Shown piece after piece: positions 54,053 through 62,924 of a DNA stretch of 64,000 bases. This DNA is from Diaphorobacter ruginosibacter (GTDB lineage Bacteria > Pseudomonadota > Gammaproteobacteria > Burkholderiales > Burkholderiaceae_C), in contig NZ_CP060714.1 of NCBI RefSeq assembly GCF_014395975.1, forward strand, positions 1,302,001 through 1,366,000, read 5' to 3'. Numbering within the stretch: the first letter of the stretch is position 1; each line of letters starts with the position of its first letter. The translations under genes were made by a program, and so were the position numbers. A model generated the notes under the pieces. That model was given only the letters and a program-made list of their open reading frames with translations, made no database searches and was not told the DNA's origin.

Positions 54053-55260
54053 TGCTGTGCGGCTCCTTCGGTGAGGAACTTCGTGACCAGCGGAGTGAGG
54101 CGCGCCACGATCTCATCGGCTTCGGCGCGCGAGAGGATCAGGGCCGGCACGAGGCGGATCACGGTGTCCGCGGTCACCGAGAACAGCAGGCCGGCCTCGG
54201 CACCAAGGTTCAGCAGCACACCGCAGGGGCGGTCGAGCTCGATGCCGATGATCAGGCCCTGGCCGCGGATGTCCACCACGCCCGGCACATTCCCCAGGGC
54301 TTGCTGCAGTGCCGCCTTGAGGTGCGCGCCCACGTCGGCGGCGTTTTCCAGCAGCTTGTCCTCTTCCATGATGCGGATGGTTTCCACACCGGCGCGCATC
54401 GCCAGCGGGTTGCCGCCGAAGGTGGTACCGTGGTTGCCCGGCTGCAGCACGGTCGATGCCTTGCCGCGCGCCACCACGGCGCCGATCGGCACGCCCGAGC
54501 CCAGGCCCTTGGCCAGGGTCATCACGTCGGGGACGATGCCGGCCCACTGGTGCGCGAACCACTTGCCGGTGCGGCCCATGCCCGCCTGCACTTCGTCGAA
54601 GATCATCAGCCATTCGTTGGCGTCGCACAGCGCGCGCACCTGCTGCATGTACTCGACGCGCATCGGGTGCAGGCCGCCTTCGCCCTGGATCGGCTCCATC
54701 ATCACGGCGACGACATTGGGGTTGCCTTCGGTGGCCTTCTTGAGCGCCTCGATGTCGTTCACGGGCACGCGCAGGAAGCCGTCGAGCAGCTGGCCGAAGC
54801 CGTTGCGCACCTTGGGGTTGCCGGTGGCCGTCATGGTGGCGATGGAGCGGCCATGGAAGGCATGCTCGTACACCACGATGACCGGGTTGGCGATGCCCTT
54901 GTCCACGCCGTACTTGCGGGCGATCTTGATCGCTGCCTCGTTGGCTTCAAGGCCGGTGCTGCAGAAGAACACGTTGTCCATCTTCGCGCGCTCGATGAGC
55001 AGCTTGGCCAGCACTTCCTGGCCGGGCACGTGATAGTAGTTGGAGGTGTGGATCAGCTTGGCGACCTGGTCCTGCAGCGCGGGGACGAACTTGGGGTGGT
55101 TGTGGCCCAGCGTGTTCACGGCGATGCCTGCCAGTCCGTCGAGGTACTCCTTGCCGTTCACGTCCCACAGTCGCACACCTTGTCCTCGTTCCAGGGCGAT
55201 TGGAACGCGGCCATAGGTGTTCATCACGTGGGGCGAGGCTGCCTCGACAAAAGCGGTCAT
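54049..55260 (-). CDS. argD: Acetylornithine transaminase
   Basis: A class III PLP aminotransferase (403 residues) that makes N-acetylornithine from N-acetylglutamate semialdehyde; it can also act on succinyldiaminopimelate. Motifs are GKEYLDGLAGIAVNTLGHNHP, FFCSTGLEANEAAIKIARKYG for the phosphate pocket, EHAFHGRS, EPIQGEGG, FDEVQAGMGRTGK, and the Schiff-base lysine in TLAKGLGSGVPIGA. The start at 55260 is supported by an AGGAG site eight bases upstream and removes a spurious extension. The 297-base gap to DUF3579 on the right holds both promoters. Confidence 0.96.
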   Translation of the reverse strand: MTAFVEAASPHVMNTYGRVPIALERGQGVRLWDVNGKEYLDGLAGIAVNTLGHNHPKFVPALQDQVAKLIHTSNYYHVPGQEVLAKLLIERAKMDNVFFCSTGLEANEAAIKIARKYGVDKGIANPVIVVYEHAFHGRSIATMTATGNPKVRNGFGQLLDGFLRVPVNDIEALKKATEGNPNVVAVMMEPIQGEGGLHPMRVEYMQQVRALCDANEWLMIFDEVQAGMGRTGKWFAHQWAGIVPDVMTLAKGLGSGVPIGAVVARGKASTVLQPGNHGTTFGGNPLAMRAGVETIRIMEEDKLLENAADVGAHLKAALQQALGNVPGVVDIRGQGLIIGIELDRPCGVLLNLGAEAGLLFSVTADTVIRLVPALILSRAEADEIVARLTPLVTKFLTEGAAQQ

Positions 55261-55557
55261 GCGGAAATCTCCTGACATAGCTGAGAAACACAAGATCGGC
55301 ACTATCGCCGATCGAACGAGATGCAATTCTAGGGGTTGCTCAAGACATCTTCGTTGAGTATTCCGCATCACTGTCATGCGTGGCGGCACGGTGCCGCGGC
55401 GCTGCGGAGATACCCATTTCACCGGTTCATGCCCGTGAAGGTGTGCTTATGTGTGAAATGCATACATCAATGCATCGTTTTTATTGCAAAAGGGCTTTGC
55501 AAGGCCATTCGGTCTTGTCTCTTATATAAGAGTTAGAATTCCCCCACGCGGCGCACG

Positions 55558-55905
55558 ATGCCGCGGATCACAATTCACGACGCCTCACCGATGGTCTCTC
55601 CCGACGCAAAAGAAGTCTTCATTCAAGGTATCACCCAAGAGGGGAGAACCTTCCGCCCAAGCGACTGGGCCGAGCGACTGGCGGGGGTGATGAGTCAATT
55701 CCGGCCCGGTGGCGCCAGCCCCGGGAGCCACCTGAGCTACTCGCCCTGGTGCATTCCCACCAGCATGAACGGCGTGAAATGCGTGGTGGTCAACCGCGAG
55801 TTGCAGGCGTACGAGCCCATGGCATGGGATTTTGTGCTGAATTTCGCCAGAGACAACAACCTGCAGATAGCCGAAGCATGCTATCTCCCCGATCCAAAGG
55901 CCTGA
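55558..55905 (+). CDS. DUF3579 protein
   Basis: A 115-residue protein of the betaproteobacterial DUF3579 family: VFIQGITQEGRTFRPSDWAERLAGVMSQF, YSPWCIPTSMNGVKCVVVN and EPMAWDFVLNFARDNNLQIAEACYLP are diagnostic. It is commonly found next to argD/argF or rpsT, as here. Function unknown; soluble, no signal peptide. The upstream gap holds a likely promoter with TATATAAGAGTTAGAAT near 55519-55537. The stop codon sits within the terminator stem. Confidence 0.9.
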   Translation: MPRITIHDASPMVSPDAKEVFIQGITQEGRTFRPSDWAERLAGVMSQFRPGGASPGSHLSYSPWCIPTSMNGVKCVVVNRELQAYEPMAWDFVLNFARDNNLQIAEACYLPDPKA

Positions 55906-55920
55906 ATCTCAGGCCTTTTT
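55896..55920 (+). terminator. Rho-independent terminator overlapping the DUF3579 stop
   Basis: Stem AAGGCCTGA / TCAGGCCTT with a 3-base loop and a T5 tail. The TGA stop at 55903-55905 lies in the left arm. Confidence 0.88.
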
Positions 55921-56107
55921 GATTTCCGGCGTAATGATGGAAAAGTGCGCTTTGCGAGGATGGGGCGCGCAAATCCCCGTGCATTTACGGGCATGTATGC
56001 TGGTTTCACGCGTGTAGGGCAGCTGTGCAATAGACTGATTCGATCCCATGGGCTGCGGGCACTGCCCTCGGCCATGGGTTTTGGGTTTGACACTTCACTG
56101 GACTTCC

Positions 56108-56719
56108 ATGACCAACATTGCCACCAACACCGCCATTTCGCTGTTTACCAAGCGCCGCACGCAATACGCCCTCGGCAAGCATCTCCCCATCTCCGAAACC
56201 GAGGTGGAAGGCCTGATCCGCGAAGCGGTGCGCCAGGCACCTTCGTCATTCAACTCGCAGAGCTCGCGCGTGGTGATCCTGTGGGGCGCCCAGCATGAGA
56301 AGCTGTGGAACATCACGCGCGAAGTGCTGCGTCCCATGGTGCCGGCCGATGCCTTCGCCAACACCGACAACAAGATGAGCAGCTTTGCCGCTGGCGCGGG
56401 CTCGGTGCTGTTCTTCGAGGACCAGGACGTGGTGAAGACGCTTCAGCAGAACTTCCCGCTGTATGCGGACAAGTTCCCGATGTTCTCGGAGCATTCCGCG
56501 GGCATGGCGCAGTACGCTGTCTGGACGACGCTGGCGGATGTCGGCATCGGTGCCAGCCTGCAGCACTATTCCCCGGTGATCGACGAACAGGTCGCCAGCA
56601 CCTGGGGCATTCCGAAGTCGTGGGCGCTGCGTGCGCAGATGCCGTTCGGCTCGAATGAGAAGCCGTTTGGTGAAAAGTCCTTCATGTCGGACGAGGAGCG
56701 TTTCAAGATCTTCCGTTGA
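56108..56719 (+). CDS. Nitroreductase family protein
   Basis: A 203-residue FMN-dependent oxidoreductase-fold protein. Family text includes FTKRRTQYALGKHLPISETEVEGLIREAVRQAPSSFNSQSSRVVIL at the N-terminus (the RRT and Ser/Asn-rich SSFNSQSSR segments contact FMN) and VWTTLADVGIGASLQHYSP in the second half. Such enzymes reduce nitro compounds or quinones with NAD(P)H; this resembles the YdgI/oxidoreductase subgroup. The start at 56108 is used; the frame is open further upstream, but without family resemblance. Confidence 0.88.
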   Translation: MTNIATNTAISLFTKRRTQYALGKHLPISETEVEGLIREAVRQAPSSFNSQSSRVVILWGAQHEKLWNITREVLRPMVPADAFANTDNKMSSFAAGAGSVLFFEDQDVVKTLQQNFPLYADKFPMFSEHSAGMAQYAVWTTLADVGIGASLQHYSPVIDEQVASTWGIPKSWALRAQMPFGSNEKPFGEKSFMSDEERFKIFR

Positions 56720-56797
56720 TGCGGACCGGGTGGTGTTGCGGGTTTCGCGGCGCTGGACACTCCCGGCCTCTGTCCTAAAAGAAGACCCCAGCAACAA

Positions 56798-56825
56798 AAA
56801 AACCGCCTTTCGGCGGTTTCTTCGT
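56798..56825. terminator. Bidirectional rho-independent terminator
   Basis: Stem AAACCGCC / GGCGGTTT with a 4-base loop, flanked by A-runs on the left and TTCTTCGTTTTT on the right. It lies between the convergent nitroreductase gene and rpsT. Confidence 0.9.
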
Positions 56826-56908
56826 TTTTGCTGACAGCGCACCCGTTGCAAACGGCGGGTAATTGTTCTTGTCGTTCAACTACCCGGGCTGTGTTTGCCT
56901 GAAGAGAG

Positions 56909-57208
56909 TCAGGCGGCTGCGACTGCCAGGGCCTTGACCTTGGCGGACAGGCGGCTCTTGTCGCGAGCTGCCTTGTTCTTGTGGAAGATGCCCTTGTCGG
57001 CGATCGTGTCCAGCACGGATTGGGCCTTGGCGAACAGTTCGGTTGCCTTGGTCTTGTCACCAGCCAGAACAGCCTTTTCGACGTTCTTGACTGCTGTACG
57101 GTACTTCGAACGCAGCGAAGTGTTGGCTGCGTTCAGCTTGACGTTCTGACGTGCGCGCTTGCGGCCGGAGGCAAGGCGGGGGTTCTTTTTCTTTGGCTTG
57201 GATGCCAT
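56909..57208 (-). CDS. rpsT: 30S ribosomal protein S20
   Basis: A 99-residue highly basic primary 16S rRNA-binding protein: MASKPKKKNPRLASGRKRAR at the N-terminus, LRSKYRTAVKNVEKAV and GIFHKNKAARDKSRLSAKVKAL. A ribosome site AGGAATAC precedes the ATG at 57208. The gene is single, convergent with the nitroreductase gene and divergent from murJ, an order common in betaproteobacteria. Autoregulation through its leader is known in E. coli; the leader here is short (231 bases to murJ). Confidence 0.97.
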   Translation of the reverse strand: MASKPKKKNPRLASGRKRARQNVKLNAANTSLRSKYRTAVKNVEKAVLAGDKTKATELFAKAQSVLDTIADKGIFHKNKAARDKSRLSAKVKALAVAAA

Positions 57209-57440
57209 GGTATGTATTCCTTAAATGTCTGAGGATGATGTCAGCAAAGCCAAGCATTATAGCCCGAAACCTTCTTGCGTGCGACACCGCACGGGCGGGA
57301 GGTGCCTGGAGGGGAGGACGGCGGCGGGTCGGCCGGCAAGGTGTCAGCAGATTTTTCCGTGACATTGGGTACCTCTGGAGGCATTCTGGACAAGCCATCC
57401 GGTGCGGATTGCCTGTGCATATGCGCATACACTGGCGCTC

Positions 57441-59006
57441 GTGTCACTGTTCAAAGCCGCCTCCACCGTCTCGCTGCTCACCCTCGCTTCGCGCGTTCTG
57501 GGGCTGGTGCGGGATTTGCTCATGGCCTCCATGTTCGGGGCCAATGTTCTGACCGACGCGTTCAACGTCGCCTTTCGCATACCCAACCTGTTCCGTAGAC
57601 TGTTCGCCGAAGGAGCGTTCAGCCAGGCCTTCGTGCCGGTGCTTGCCACGCACAAGGCGCAGAACGGGGACGAGGACACCCGGCAACTGGTGAATGCGGT
57701 CGCCACCGTGCTGTTCTGGATTCTGCTGGTGACCTGCATCCTGGGTGTGGTGGGTGCTCCGGTGCTGGTGTGGCTGCTGGCAAGCGGCCTGCGTACCGAG
57801 CAGGGGGGCATGGAGGCGGCAGTGCTGATGACGCGCTGGATGTTCCCCTACATCGGGTTCATGTCGCTGGTGGCGCTGTCTGCTGGAGTGCTCAACACCT
57901 GGCGCCGCTATGCGGTGTCCGCGCTCACCCCCGTGCTGCTGAACCTGAGCATGATCGCGGCTGCCGTCATTGGTGCGCCGATCTTCGCGCGCCATGGCAT
58001 CGAGCCGATCTACGCGATGGTGGGTGGCGTCGTCATCGGCGGCATCCTGCAGCTGGCGGTGCAGTTTCCGGCGCTGGCCAGGCTCGGCATGCTGCCGCGC
58101 ATCGGGGTGTCGTGGTCGGCGATCCGCGAGGCCGCGGCGAACGAGGGTGTGCACCGCATCCTCAAGCTCATGGTGCCGGCACTGCTGGGCGTGGGAGTTG
58201 CCCAGTTCTCGCTGATGATCAATACGCAGATTGCGTCCTACCTGACCCAGGGCAGCGTGACCTGGCTGTTCTACGCCGACCGTCTCATGGAGTTTCCCAC
58301 TGCGCTGCTGGGCGTGGCGCTCGGCGTGGTGCTCACCGCACAGCTCGCGACGGCCAGGGCCACCGGGGACCAGCAGAAATACTCGGCCATGCTGGACTGG
58401 GGCCTGCGCATCGTCGTGCTGCTGAGCGTGCCGTGCGCCATCGGCCTGCTGTTCTTCGCCGAGCCGCTGGTAGCCACGCTGTTCCATCATGGAAAGCTGA
58501 CCGACGGCGACGTGCGCCAGATCACCATCGCGCTGCAAGGCTACGGCGTGGGCCTGATCGGCCTGGTGGCGGTGAAGGTGCTGGCACCGGGCTACTATGC
58601 GGCGCAGAACATCCGCACGCCGGTGAAGATCGCGATTGCCGTGCTCATCGTCACGCAACTGCTCAACGTGGTGCTGGTGCCCATGCTCGCCCATGCCGGG
58701 CTGGCGCTGTCGATCGGACTGGGGGCGCTGCTCAATGCCGCGTGGCTGCTGATCGGACTGCTGCGGCGCGGCAGCTACCAGCCGCAGCCGGGCTGGGGCC
58801 GGTTCCTGCTGCAGGTGCTCGCGGCGAGCGTGCTGCTCACCCTCTTTCTCTGGTGGGGCAACCAGCACTTCGACTGGATTGCCTTGCGGGCGCACGCATT
58901 GTGGCGTGTTGGCCTACTGGCGGCCCTGTTGATTGGGGCTATGGTGGTGTACTTCGGAGTGCTCTGGGCGGTCAGGCTGAATCTGCGGCAGATTTTGCGC
59001 AGATAA
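57441..59006 (+). CDS. murJ: Lipid II flippase MurJ (MviN)
   Basis: A 521-residue MOP-superfamily membrane protein with about 14 helices, which flips lipid II to the periplasm for peptidoglycan synthesis. MurJ text: TVSLLTLASRVLGLVRDLLMASMFGANVLTDAFNVAFRIPNLFRRLFAEGAFSQAFVPV contains the conserved Arg and Asp of the lipid II cavity; later FYADRLMEFPTALLGVALGVVL and VKVLAPGYYAAQNIRTPVKIA are signatures. The GTG at 57441 is the start, since the family begins with MSLFKAAS; the ATG-like start 39 bases earlier is not needed. Confidence 0.94.
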   Translation: MSLFKAASTVSLLTLASRVLGLVRDLLMASMFGANVLTDAFNVAFRIPNLFRRLFAEGAFSQAFVPVLATHKAQNGDEDTRQLVNAVATVLFWILLVTCILGVVGAPVLVWLLASGLRTEQGGMEAAVLMTRWMFPYIGFMSLVALSAGVLNTWRRYAVSALTPVLLNLSMIAAAVIGAPIFARHGIEPIYAMVGGVVIGGILQLAVQFPALARLGMLPRIGVSWSAIREAAANEGVHRILKLMVPALLGVGVAQFSLMINTQIASYLTQGSVTWLFYADRLMEFPTALLGVALGVVLTAQLATARATGDQQKYSAMLDWGLRIVVLLSVPCAIGLLFFAEPLVATLFHHGKLTDGDVRQITIALQGYGVGLIGLVAVKVLAPGYYAAQNIRTPVKIAIAVLIVTQLLNVVLVPMLAHAGLALSIGLGALLNAAWLLIGLLRRGSYQPQPGWGRFLLQVLAASVLLTLFLWWGNQHFDWIALRAHALWRVGLLAALLIGAMVVYFGVLWAVRLNLRQILRR

Positions 59007-59115
59007 TTCTTGTGCAAACGGACAGCAGGACGGCTCTCCGGGCCGATGTTCGACTGGAGAAAGGAACTGAACGGGGTGTTTCGCACACCAACGTTCAGAA
59101 GCTGAGGCAACGATC

Positions 59116-59979
59116 ATGGCACTGCAATTCAACGTCCCCACACCGCTGGAATATTTTGCCTGCCTGGTGCAGGAGGGAAACCGGCATGAAACCATTCCCC
59201 TGCTCGAAGCAGCTGTCTGCATTTCCCAGGATGCCTATCCCCAGCTGGACGTGCAGGAAGTGCTCGACGAAGTGGACCAGCTGCAGCTGCGGCTCAAGCG
59301 GTCCATCCCGCCGGGCGCTGAGCCCATGCGCAGGCTCAACGCGCTCAACCAGTTCTTCTTTTCCGAACTGGGCTTCAGCGGCAACCTGAACAACTACTAC
59401 GATCCGGACAACAGCTACCTGAATGCGGTGTTGCGCACGCGGCGCGGCATTCCGATCTCGCTGGCCGTGTTGTGGCTGGAGCTTGCTCAGAGCGTCAACC
59501 TGCGCGTGCACGGCATTTCCTTTCCGGGGCATTTCCTGGTCAAGGCACAACTGCCGGAAGGGCAGGTGGTGATCGACCCGACCACGGGACGATCGCTGTC
59601 GCGCGAGGAGCTGAGCGAGCGCATCGATACCTTCGTGCCGAACAGCGTCGACGACGTGGATGGCAGTGCGCACGAGCTCTCGGACTATCTGCGCGCCGCC
59701 TCCCCGCGCCAGATCCTGGTGCGCATGCTGCGCAACCTCAAGGAAATCCATCGTGCGGAGGGCGACTGGCAGCGCATGATCGATGTCGAGTGCCGACTGA
59801 TCGCATTGCTGCCGCAGGCCTGGAATGAATGGCGTGATCGCGGGTTTGCCCACGTCGAGCGCGGCCACATGCAGGAGGCGATCCGCGACCTGGAGACCTA
59901 CCTGGCGCACGAGGGCTCCTCGATCGATGCCGATGCCATCCAGGAACTGCTGCTGCGGTTGCGCGAGTCCCAGAGCTGA
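59116..59979 (+). CDS. SirB1 family protein (transglutaminase-like domain with tetratricopeptide tail)
   Basis: A 287-residue protein. The N-terminal half is a Transglut_core2/SirB1 domain with RLNALNQFFFSELGFSGNLNNYYDPDNSYLNAVLRTRRGIPISLAVLWLELAQ and GISFPGHFLVKAQL, where the usual catalytic Cys of transglutaminases is not evident. The C-terminal half has two TPR-like repeats (RNLKEIHRAEGDWQRMIDVECRLIALLPQAWNEWRDRGFAHVERGHMQEAI). Known for proximity to virulence or dormancy genes, but no biochemical role is established. It lies 109 bases downstream of murJ and may share its transcript. Confidence 0.87.
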   Translation: MALQFNVPTPLEYFACLVQEGNRHETIPLLEAAVCISQDAYPQLDVQEVLDEVDQLQLRLKRSIPPGAEPMRRLNALNQFFFSELGFSGNLNNYYDPDNSYLNAVLRTRRGIPISLAVLWLELAQSVNLRVHGISFPGHFLVKAQLPEGQVVIDPTTGRSLSREELSERIDTFVPNSVDDVDGSAHELSDYLRAASPRQILVRMLRNLKEIHRAEGDWQRMIDVECRLIALLPQAWNEWRDRGFAHVERGHMQEAIRDLETYLAHEGSSIDADAIQELLLRLRESQS

Positions 59980-60103
59980 GCCGGCCGTACGCCCCGGGAC
60001 TGGCGGGTGCGGGTGATTGTGTCGATCATGTGACAGACGCCGAAATGTCATATGTATGTCATGCTCTCCTTGCATGATTTGAGTGTGTTTATAGGCAATC
60101 CCT

Positions 60104-61018
60104 ATGTTTCAAAATTCTGCACTCGAACCTCAAGACTTCATGCAACGCATGGCGGACGATCTCATGGACAGCTATGACGAGGAGCTGGAGCAGGAAATCG
60201 ACGATCGCTATCTCGACGAGAACGGCGAGAGGCCGCTGCTCGACAACGAGGCGCGCCGCAACTACTTCAAGAATCTCTTCCGCCTCCAGGGCGAGCTCGT
60301 CAAGCTGCAGGACTGGGTCCAGCAGTCGCGCCAAAAGGTCGTGATCCTGTTCGAGGGCCGCGACGCGGCCGGCAAGGGCGGGGTCATCAAGCGCATCACC
60401 CAGCGCCTCAATCCGCGCGTGGCCCGGGTGGCGGCGCTGCCTGCTCCCAACGACCGCGAGCGCACGCAGTGGTACTTCCAGCGCTATGTGTCGCATCTGC
60501 CGGCCGCCGGCGAGATCGTCCTGTTCGATCGCAGCTGGTACAACCGCGCGGGTGTCGAGCATGTGATGGGCTTCTGCACCGACGACGAATACGAGGAGTT
60601 CTTCCGCAGCGTGCCGGAGTTCGAGAAGATGCTCGTGCGTTCGGGCATTCGCCTCATCAAGTACTGGTTCTCGATCACCGACGAAGAGCAGCACCTGCGC
60701 TTCCTCGGCCGCATCCACGACCCGCTCAAGCAGTGGAAGCTGAGCCCCATGGACCTGCAAAGCCGGGTGCGCTGGGAGGAGTACACCAAGGCCAAGGAAG
60801 TCATGCTGGAGCGCACGCACATCCCCGAGGCGCCCTGGTGGGTCGTGCCGGCAGACGACAAGAAGAAGGCGCGCCTGAACTGCATTTCGCACCTGCTGTC
60901 GCAGATGCCCTACGCGGAGGTGCAGCACCCGGAGGTGGTGTTGCCAGAGCGTGTGCGCCACCCGGACTACATCCGCCAGCCCGTGCCGCAGAGCATGATC
61001 GTGCCGCAGACATACTGA
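60104..61018 (+). CDS. ppk2: Polyphosphate kinase 2 (PPK2)
   Basis: A 304-residue cytoplasmic kinase that moves phosphate between polyphosphate and nucleoside diphosphates, mainly making GTP or ATP. It has Walker A EGRDAAGKGG (residues 85-94), the lid motif RERTQWYFQRYVSHLPA and Walker B FDRSWYNRAGVE (141-152). The single-domain form with KYWFSITDEEQHLRF suggests a class I PPK2. A leader with several ATGTCAT/ATGTATGTCATG repeats precedes it and might hold a phosphate- or stress-related promoter. A bidirectional terminator follows. Confidence 0.93.
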   Translation: MFQNSALEPQDFMQRMADDLMDSYDEELEQEIDDRYLDENGERPLLDNEARRNYFKNLFRLQGELVKLQDWVQQSRQKVVILFEGRDAAGKGGVIKRITQRLNPRVARVAALPAPNDRERTQWYFQRYVSHLPAAGEIVLFDRSWYNRAGVEHVMGFCTDDEYEEFFRSVPEFEKMLVRSGIRLIKYWFSITDEEQHLRFLGRIHDPLKQWKLSPMDLQSRVRWEEYTKAKEVMLERTHIPEAPWWVVPADDKKKARLNCISHLLSQMPYAEVQHPEVVLPERVRHPDYIRQPVPQSMIVPQTY

Positions 61019-61053
61019 GCGGGGCGGGGGAACTGCGGGAACCCGCCAAACAG

Positions 61054-61092
61054 AAAAACTGCGTGGCCCTGTCAGGGGCCGCGCAGTTTTTT
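61054..61092. terminator. Bidirectional rho-independent terminator
   Basis: Stem AAACTGCG / CGCAGTTT with an inner GGCCC / GGGCC pairing and T- or A-runs on both sides, ending ppk2 from the left and the universal stress protein gene from the right. Confidence 0.92.
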
Positions 61093-61119
61093 CATGGAAG
61101 GGCGGGGTGCGTGGGGCTC

Positions 61120-61512
61120 TCAGCTGGCCTTCACGCAGAGCACCGGGCAATCCACGTTCATCAGGATTTCCTGCGCCATGCTGCCCAGCAGCAGCTTGCC
61201 CACGGCGGTGCGCTTGCGCAGGCCGATTACCAGCACGGAGACCTGGAGCTCCTTGACCAGGTCGTCGATTTCATCGATCGCACTCTTGCCGCGCACGAAC
61301 TGCTTGAACTCGGCCTTGATCGGCAGGGATGCCAGACGCTCCTCGACGCGCTCGGCCTCATAGCCACTGATCAGCGCGGGATCTTCCTGATGGCCGCCGG
61401 GGCCGGCATTCACGACCACCAGCGTTTCATTGCGGCGGGTAGCGATTTCAATCCCCTTGTCGAGGGCCGCGCGGCCTTCGGGGCGTGCGACGTAGGCAAC
61501 CAGAATGGTCAT
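61120..61512 (-). CDS. Universal stress protein (UspA family)
   Basis: A 130-residue single-domain USP. It starts MTILVAYVARPEGRAALDKGIEIATRR and ends VLVIGLRKRTAVGKLLLGSMAQEILMNVDCPVLCVKA, where the glycine-rich GLRKRTAVGKLLLGS loop resembles the ATP-binding UspA type. The start at 61512 is chosen because MTILVAYV is the family N-terminus; the upstream open frame is not homologous. It lies tail to tail with ppk2, an arrangement suggestive of a common stress or energy theme, though that is speculative. Confidence 0.9.
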   Translation of the reverse strand: MTILVAYVARPEGRAALDKGIEIATRRNETLVVVNAGPGGHQEDPALISGYEAERVEERLASLPIKAEFKQFVRGKSAIDEIDDLVKELQVSVLVIGLRKRTAVGKLLLGSMAQEILMNVDCPVLCVKAS

Positions 61513-61725
61513 GCAAAGTCTCCAGTGTCTCTGAGGAATTCGGACAGCAGCTGTCCGTTGGTAATGGATCCCATGGAGTCTCCATGCCGGACCTCCGTCA
61601 TCGGGGCCTTGAAACTCCATGGACGGGCACCAGCATAGCCGATGCCTGCACCAGAATGGAAGCCTCGAGAGTCCAATCAGGGGCGGCACATCACCGGATT
61701 GACGTTAATCAATCGGTGATGTTCA

Positions 61726-61765
61726 CCGGGTGGCCGGGTGGCCGGGTGGCCGGGTGGCCGGGTGG
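61726..61765. repeat. Five tandem copies of an 8-bp unit (CCGGGTGG)
   Basis: Exact head-to-tail copies of CCGGGTGG occupy 61726-61765, followed by a degenerate part-copy. They lie 26 bases beyond the AI-2E permease stop, in non-coding DNA upstream of the universal stress protein gene. Such a short tandem array is prone to copy-number change. Confidence 0.9.
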
Positions 61766-61791
61766 CGGGCGACCGGAGCGTTCTTCAGCGC

Positions 61792-62904
61792 TCAGACCAG
61801 GCGCTCCGCTTCCAGCTCCTTCTTCAGGTAGGCATAGAACAGTGGCGCTGCCACCAGGCCGGACGGACCGAAGATGGCCTCGGCCACGAACATCACGGCC
61901 AGGAGCTCCCAGACCCCCATGTGCGTGCGCGTGCCGACCACCTTGGCGTTGATGACGTACTCGGCCTTGTGGATCAGGATCAGGAACGCAAGGCAGGCCG
62001 CTGCAGCGACCGGGGACACCGACAGCCCGACGAGCGTGATCACCGCGTTGCAGAGCAGGTTGCCGACGATGGGGATCAGTCCGGCAAAGAAGGTGAGGGT
62101 GATCAGCGCGGGGGTGTAGGGCAGCTTCAGACCCCATACGGGCAGGATGGCCAGCAGGAAGAGCGCCGTGAGCACCGTGTTGAACGAGGCAATCCAGAAC
62201 TGTGCCGCCACGATCTGCCGGAAGGCCTCGCCAAAGAGGGTGATGCGCTTGATGAGCTGCACGGCGAGGGGTCCGCGTCGCGGGCTGATGTGGCGCACGG
62301 CGGCCAGCGCGCCGATCAGCAGGCCCACATAGGCGTAGAGCAGTCCGGTAAGCCATGCCCGGCCGGCCATGGCGAGGGCGCCTGCCTTGGCCGCGAGGTA
62401 GCCCGCGATCATCTTCTGCAGCTCTTCCGCACCGTCGGGCAGGGTGGCGCCGAGATCGGAGGGCAGCTTGTCGCGCAGTTCCAGCACCGTGTCGGCCAGA
62501 TAGTCGAGCAGTTCCCGGTATTGCTGGGGCGCATCGACGATGTAGGTGCGCGAGTGCGAGAGCGCAAGCGCCACGAGCAGCATGGGCGCCAGCACCACGA
62601 GGGTGGCGGCGAGCGCGGGGCCGAAGCCCACCTTGCCGGGCTTGCGCGGAAAGCGGCGTCGCACCCAGGTGAACTTGACCGCCAGCCAGCGCGTGACGAG
62701 GAAGCCGAGGCAGACGCTCAGCAGGCCCGGCAGCAGACTGTAGTGCAGCACCATGAGGAGCGTGGCCGCCATCAGGAGATAGCTGGCGATCTTCACGCCC
62801 TGGGTGCCGTGGAAGCCCCGGGGCGAGCCCGCGCCCGGGGAGGGCGTCGGCTCGGGCGGTGTGTGCGCGGTGTCGTGCGCTGGCGGAGGCGACGCGGGCT
62901 GCAT
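61792..62904 (-). CDS. AI-2E family transporter (TqsA/PerM-like permease)
   Basis: A 370-residue membrane protein of the AI-2E transporter family (PF01594), with about eight helices. The first two helices are near residues 38-75 (IASYLLMAATLLMVLHYSLLPGLLSVCLG), and the C-terminal half has IPIVGNLLCNAVITLVGLSVSPVAAAACLAFLILIHKAEYVINAKVVG and GLVAAPLFYAYLKKELE. The Pro-rich N-terminus (PPPAHDTAHTPPEPTPSPGAG) is likely cytoplasmic. Some members are Na+/H+ antiporters or metabolite exporters, so autoinducer export should not be assumed. The gene is 20 bases downstream of purM on the same strand. Confidence 0.86.
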   Translation of the reverse strand: MQPASPPPAHDTAHTPPEPTPSPGAGSPRGFHGTQGVKIASYLLMAATLLMVLHYSLLPGLLSVCLGFLVTRWLAVKFTWVRRRFPRKPGKVGFGPALAATLVVLAPMLLVALALSHSRTYIVDAPQQYRELLDYLADTVLELRDKLPSDLGATLPDGAEELQKMIAGYLAAKAGALAMAGRAWLTGLLYAYVGLLIGALAAVRHISPRRGPLAVQLIKRITLFGEAFRQIVAAQFWIASFNTVLTALFLLAILPVWGLKLPYTPALITLTFFAGLIPIVGNLLCNAVITLVGLSVSPVAAAACLAFLILIHKAEYVINAKVVGTRTHMGVWELLAVMFVAEAIFGPSGLVAAPLFYAYLKKELEAERLV

Positions 62905-62924
62905 GGGCGGCGACGCGTCGGGAA

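Noticed and set aside
61726..61765. The CCGGGTGG array as a CRISPR array
   Set aside because: The units are 8 bp and contiguous with no spacers, and no cas genes are present.
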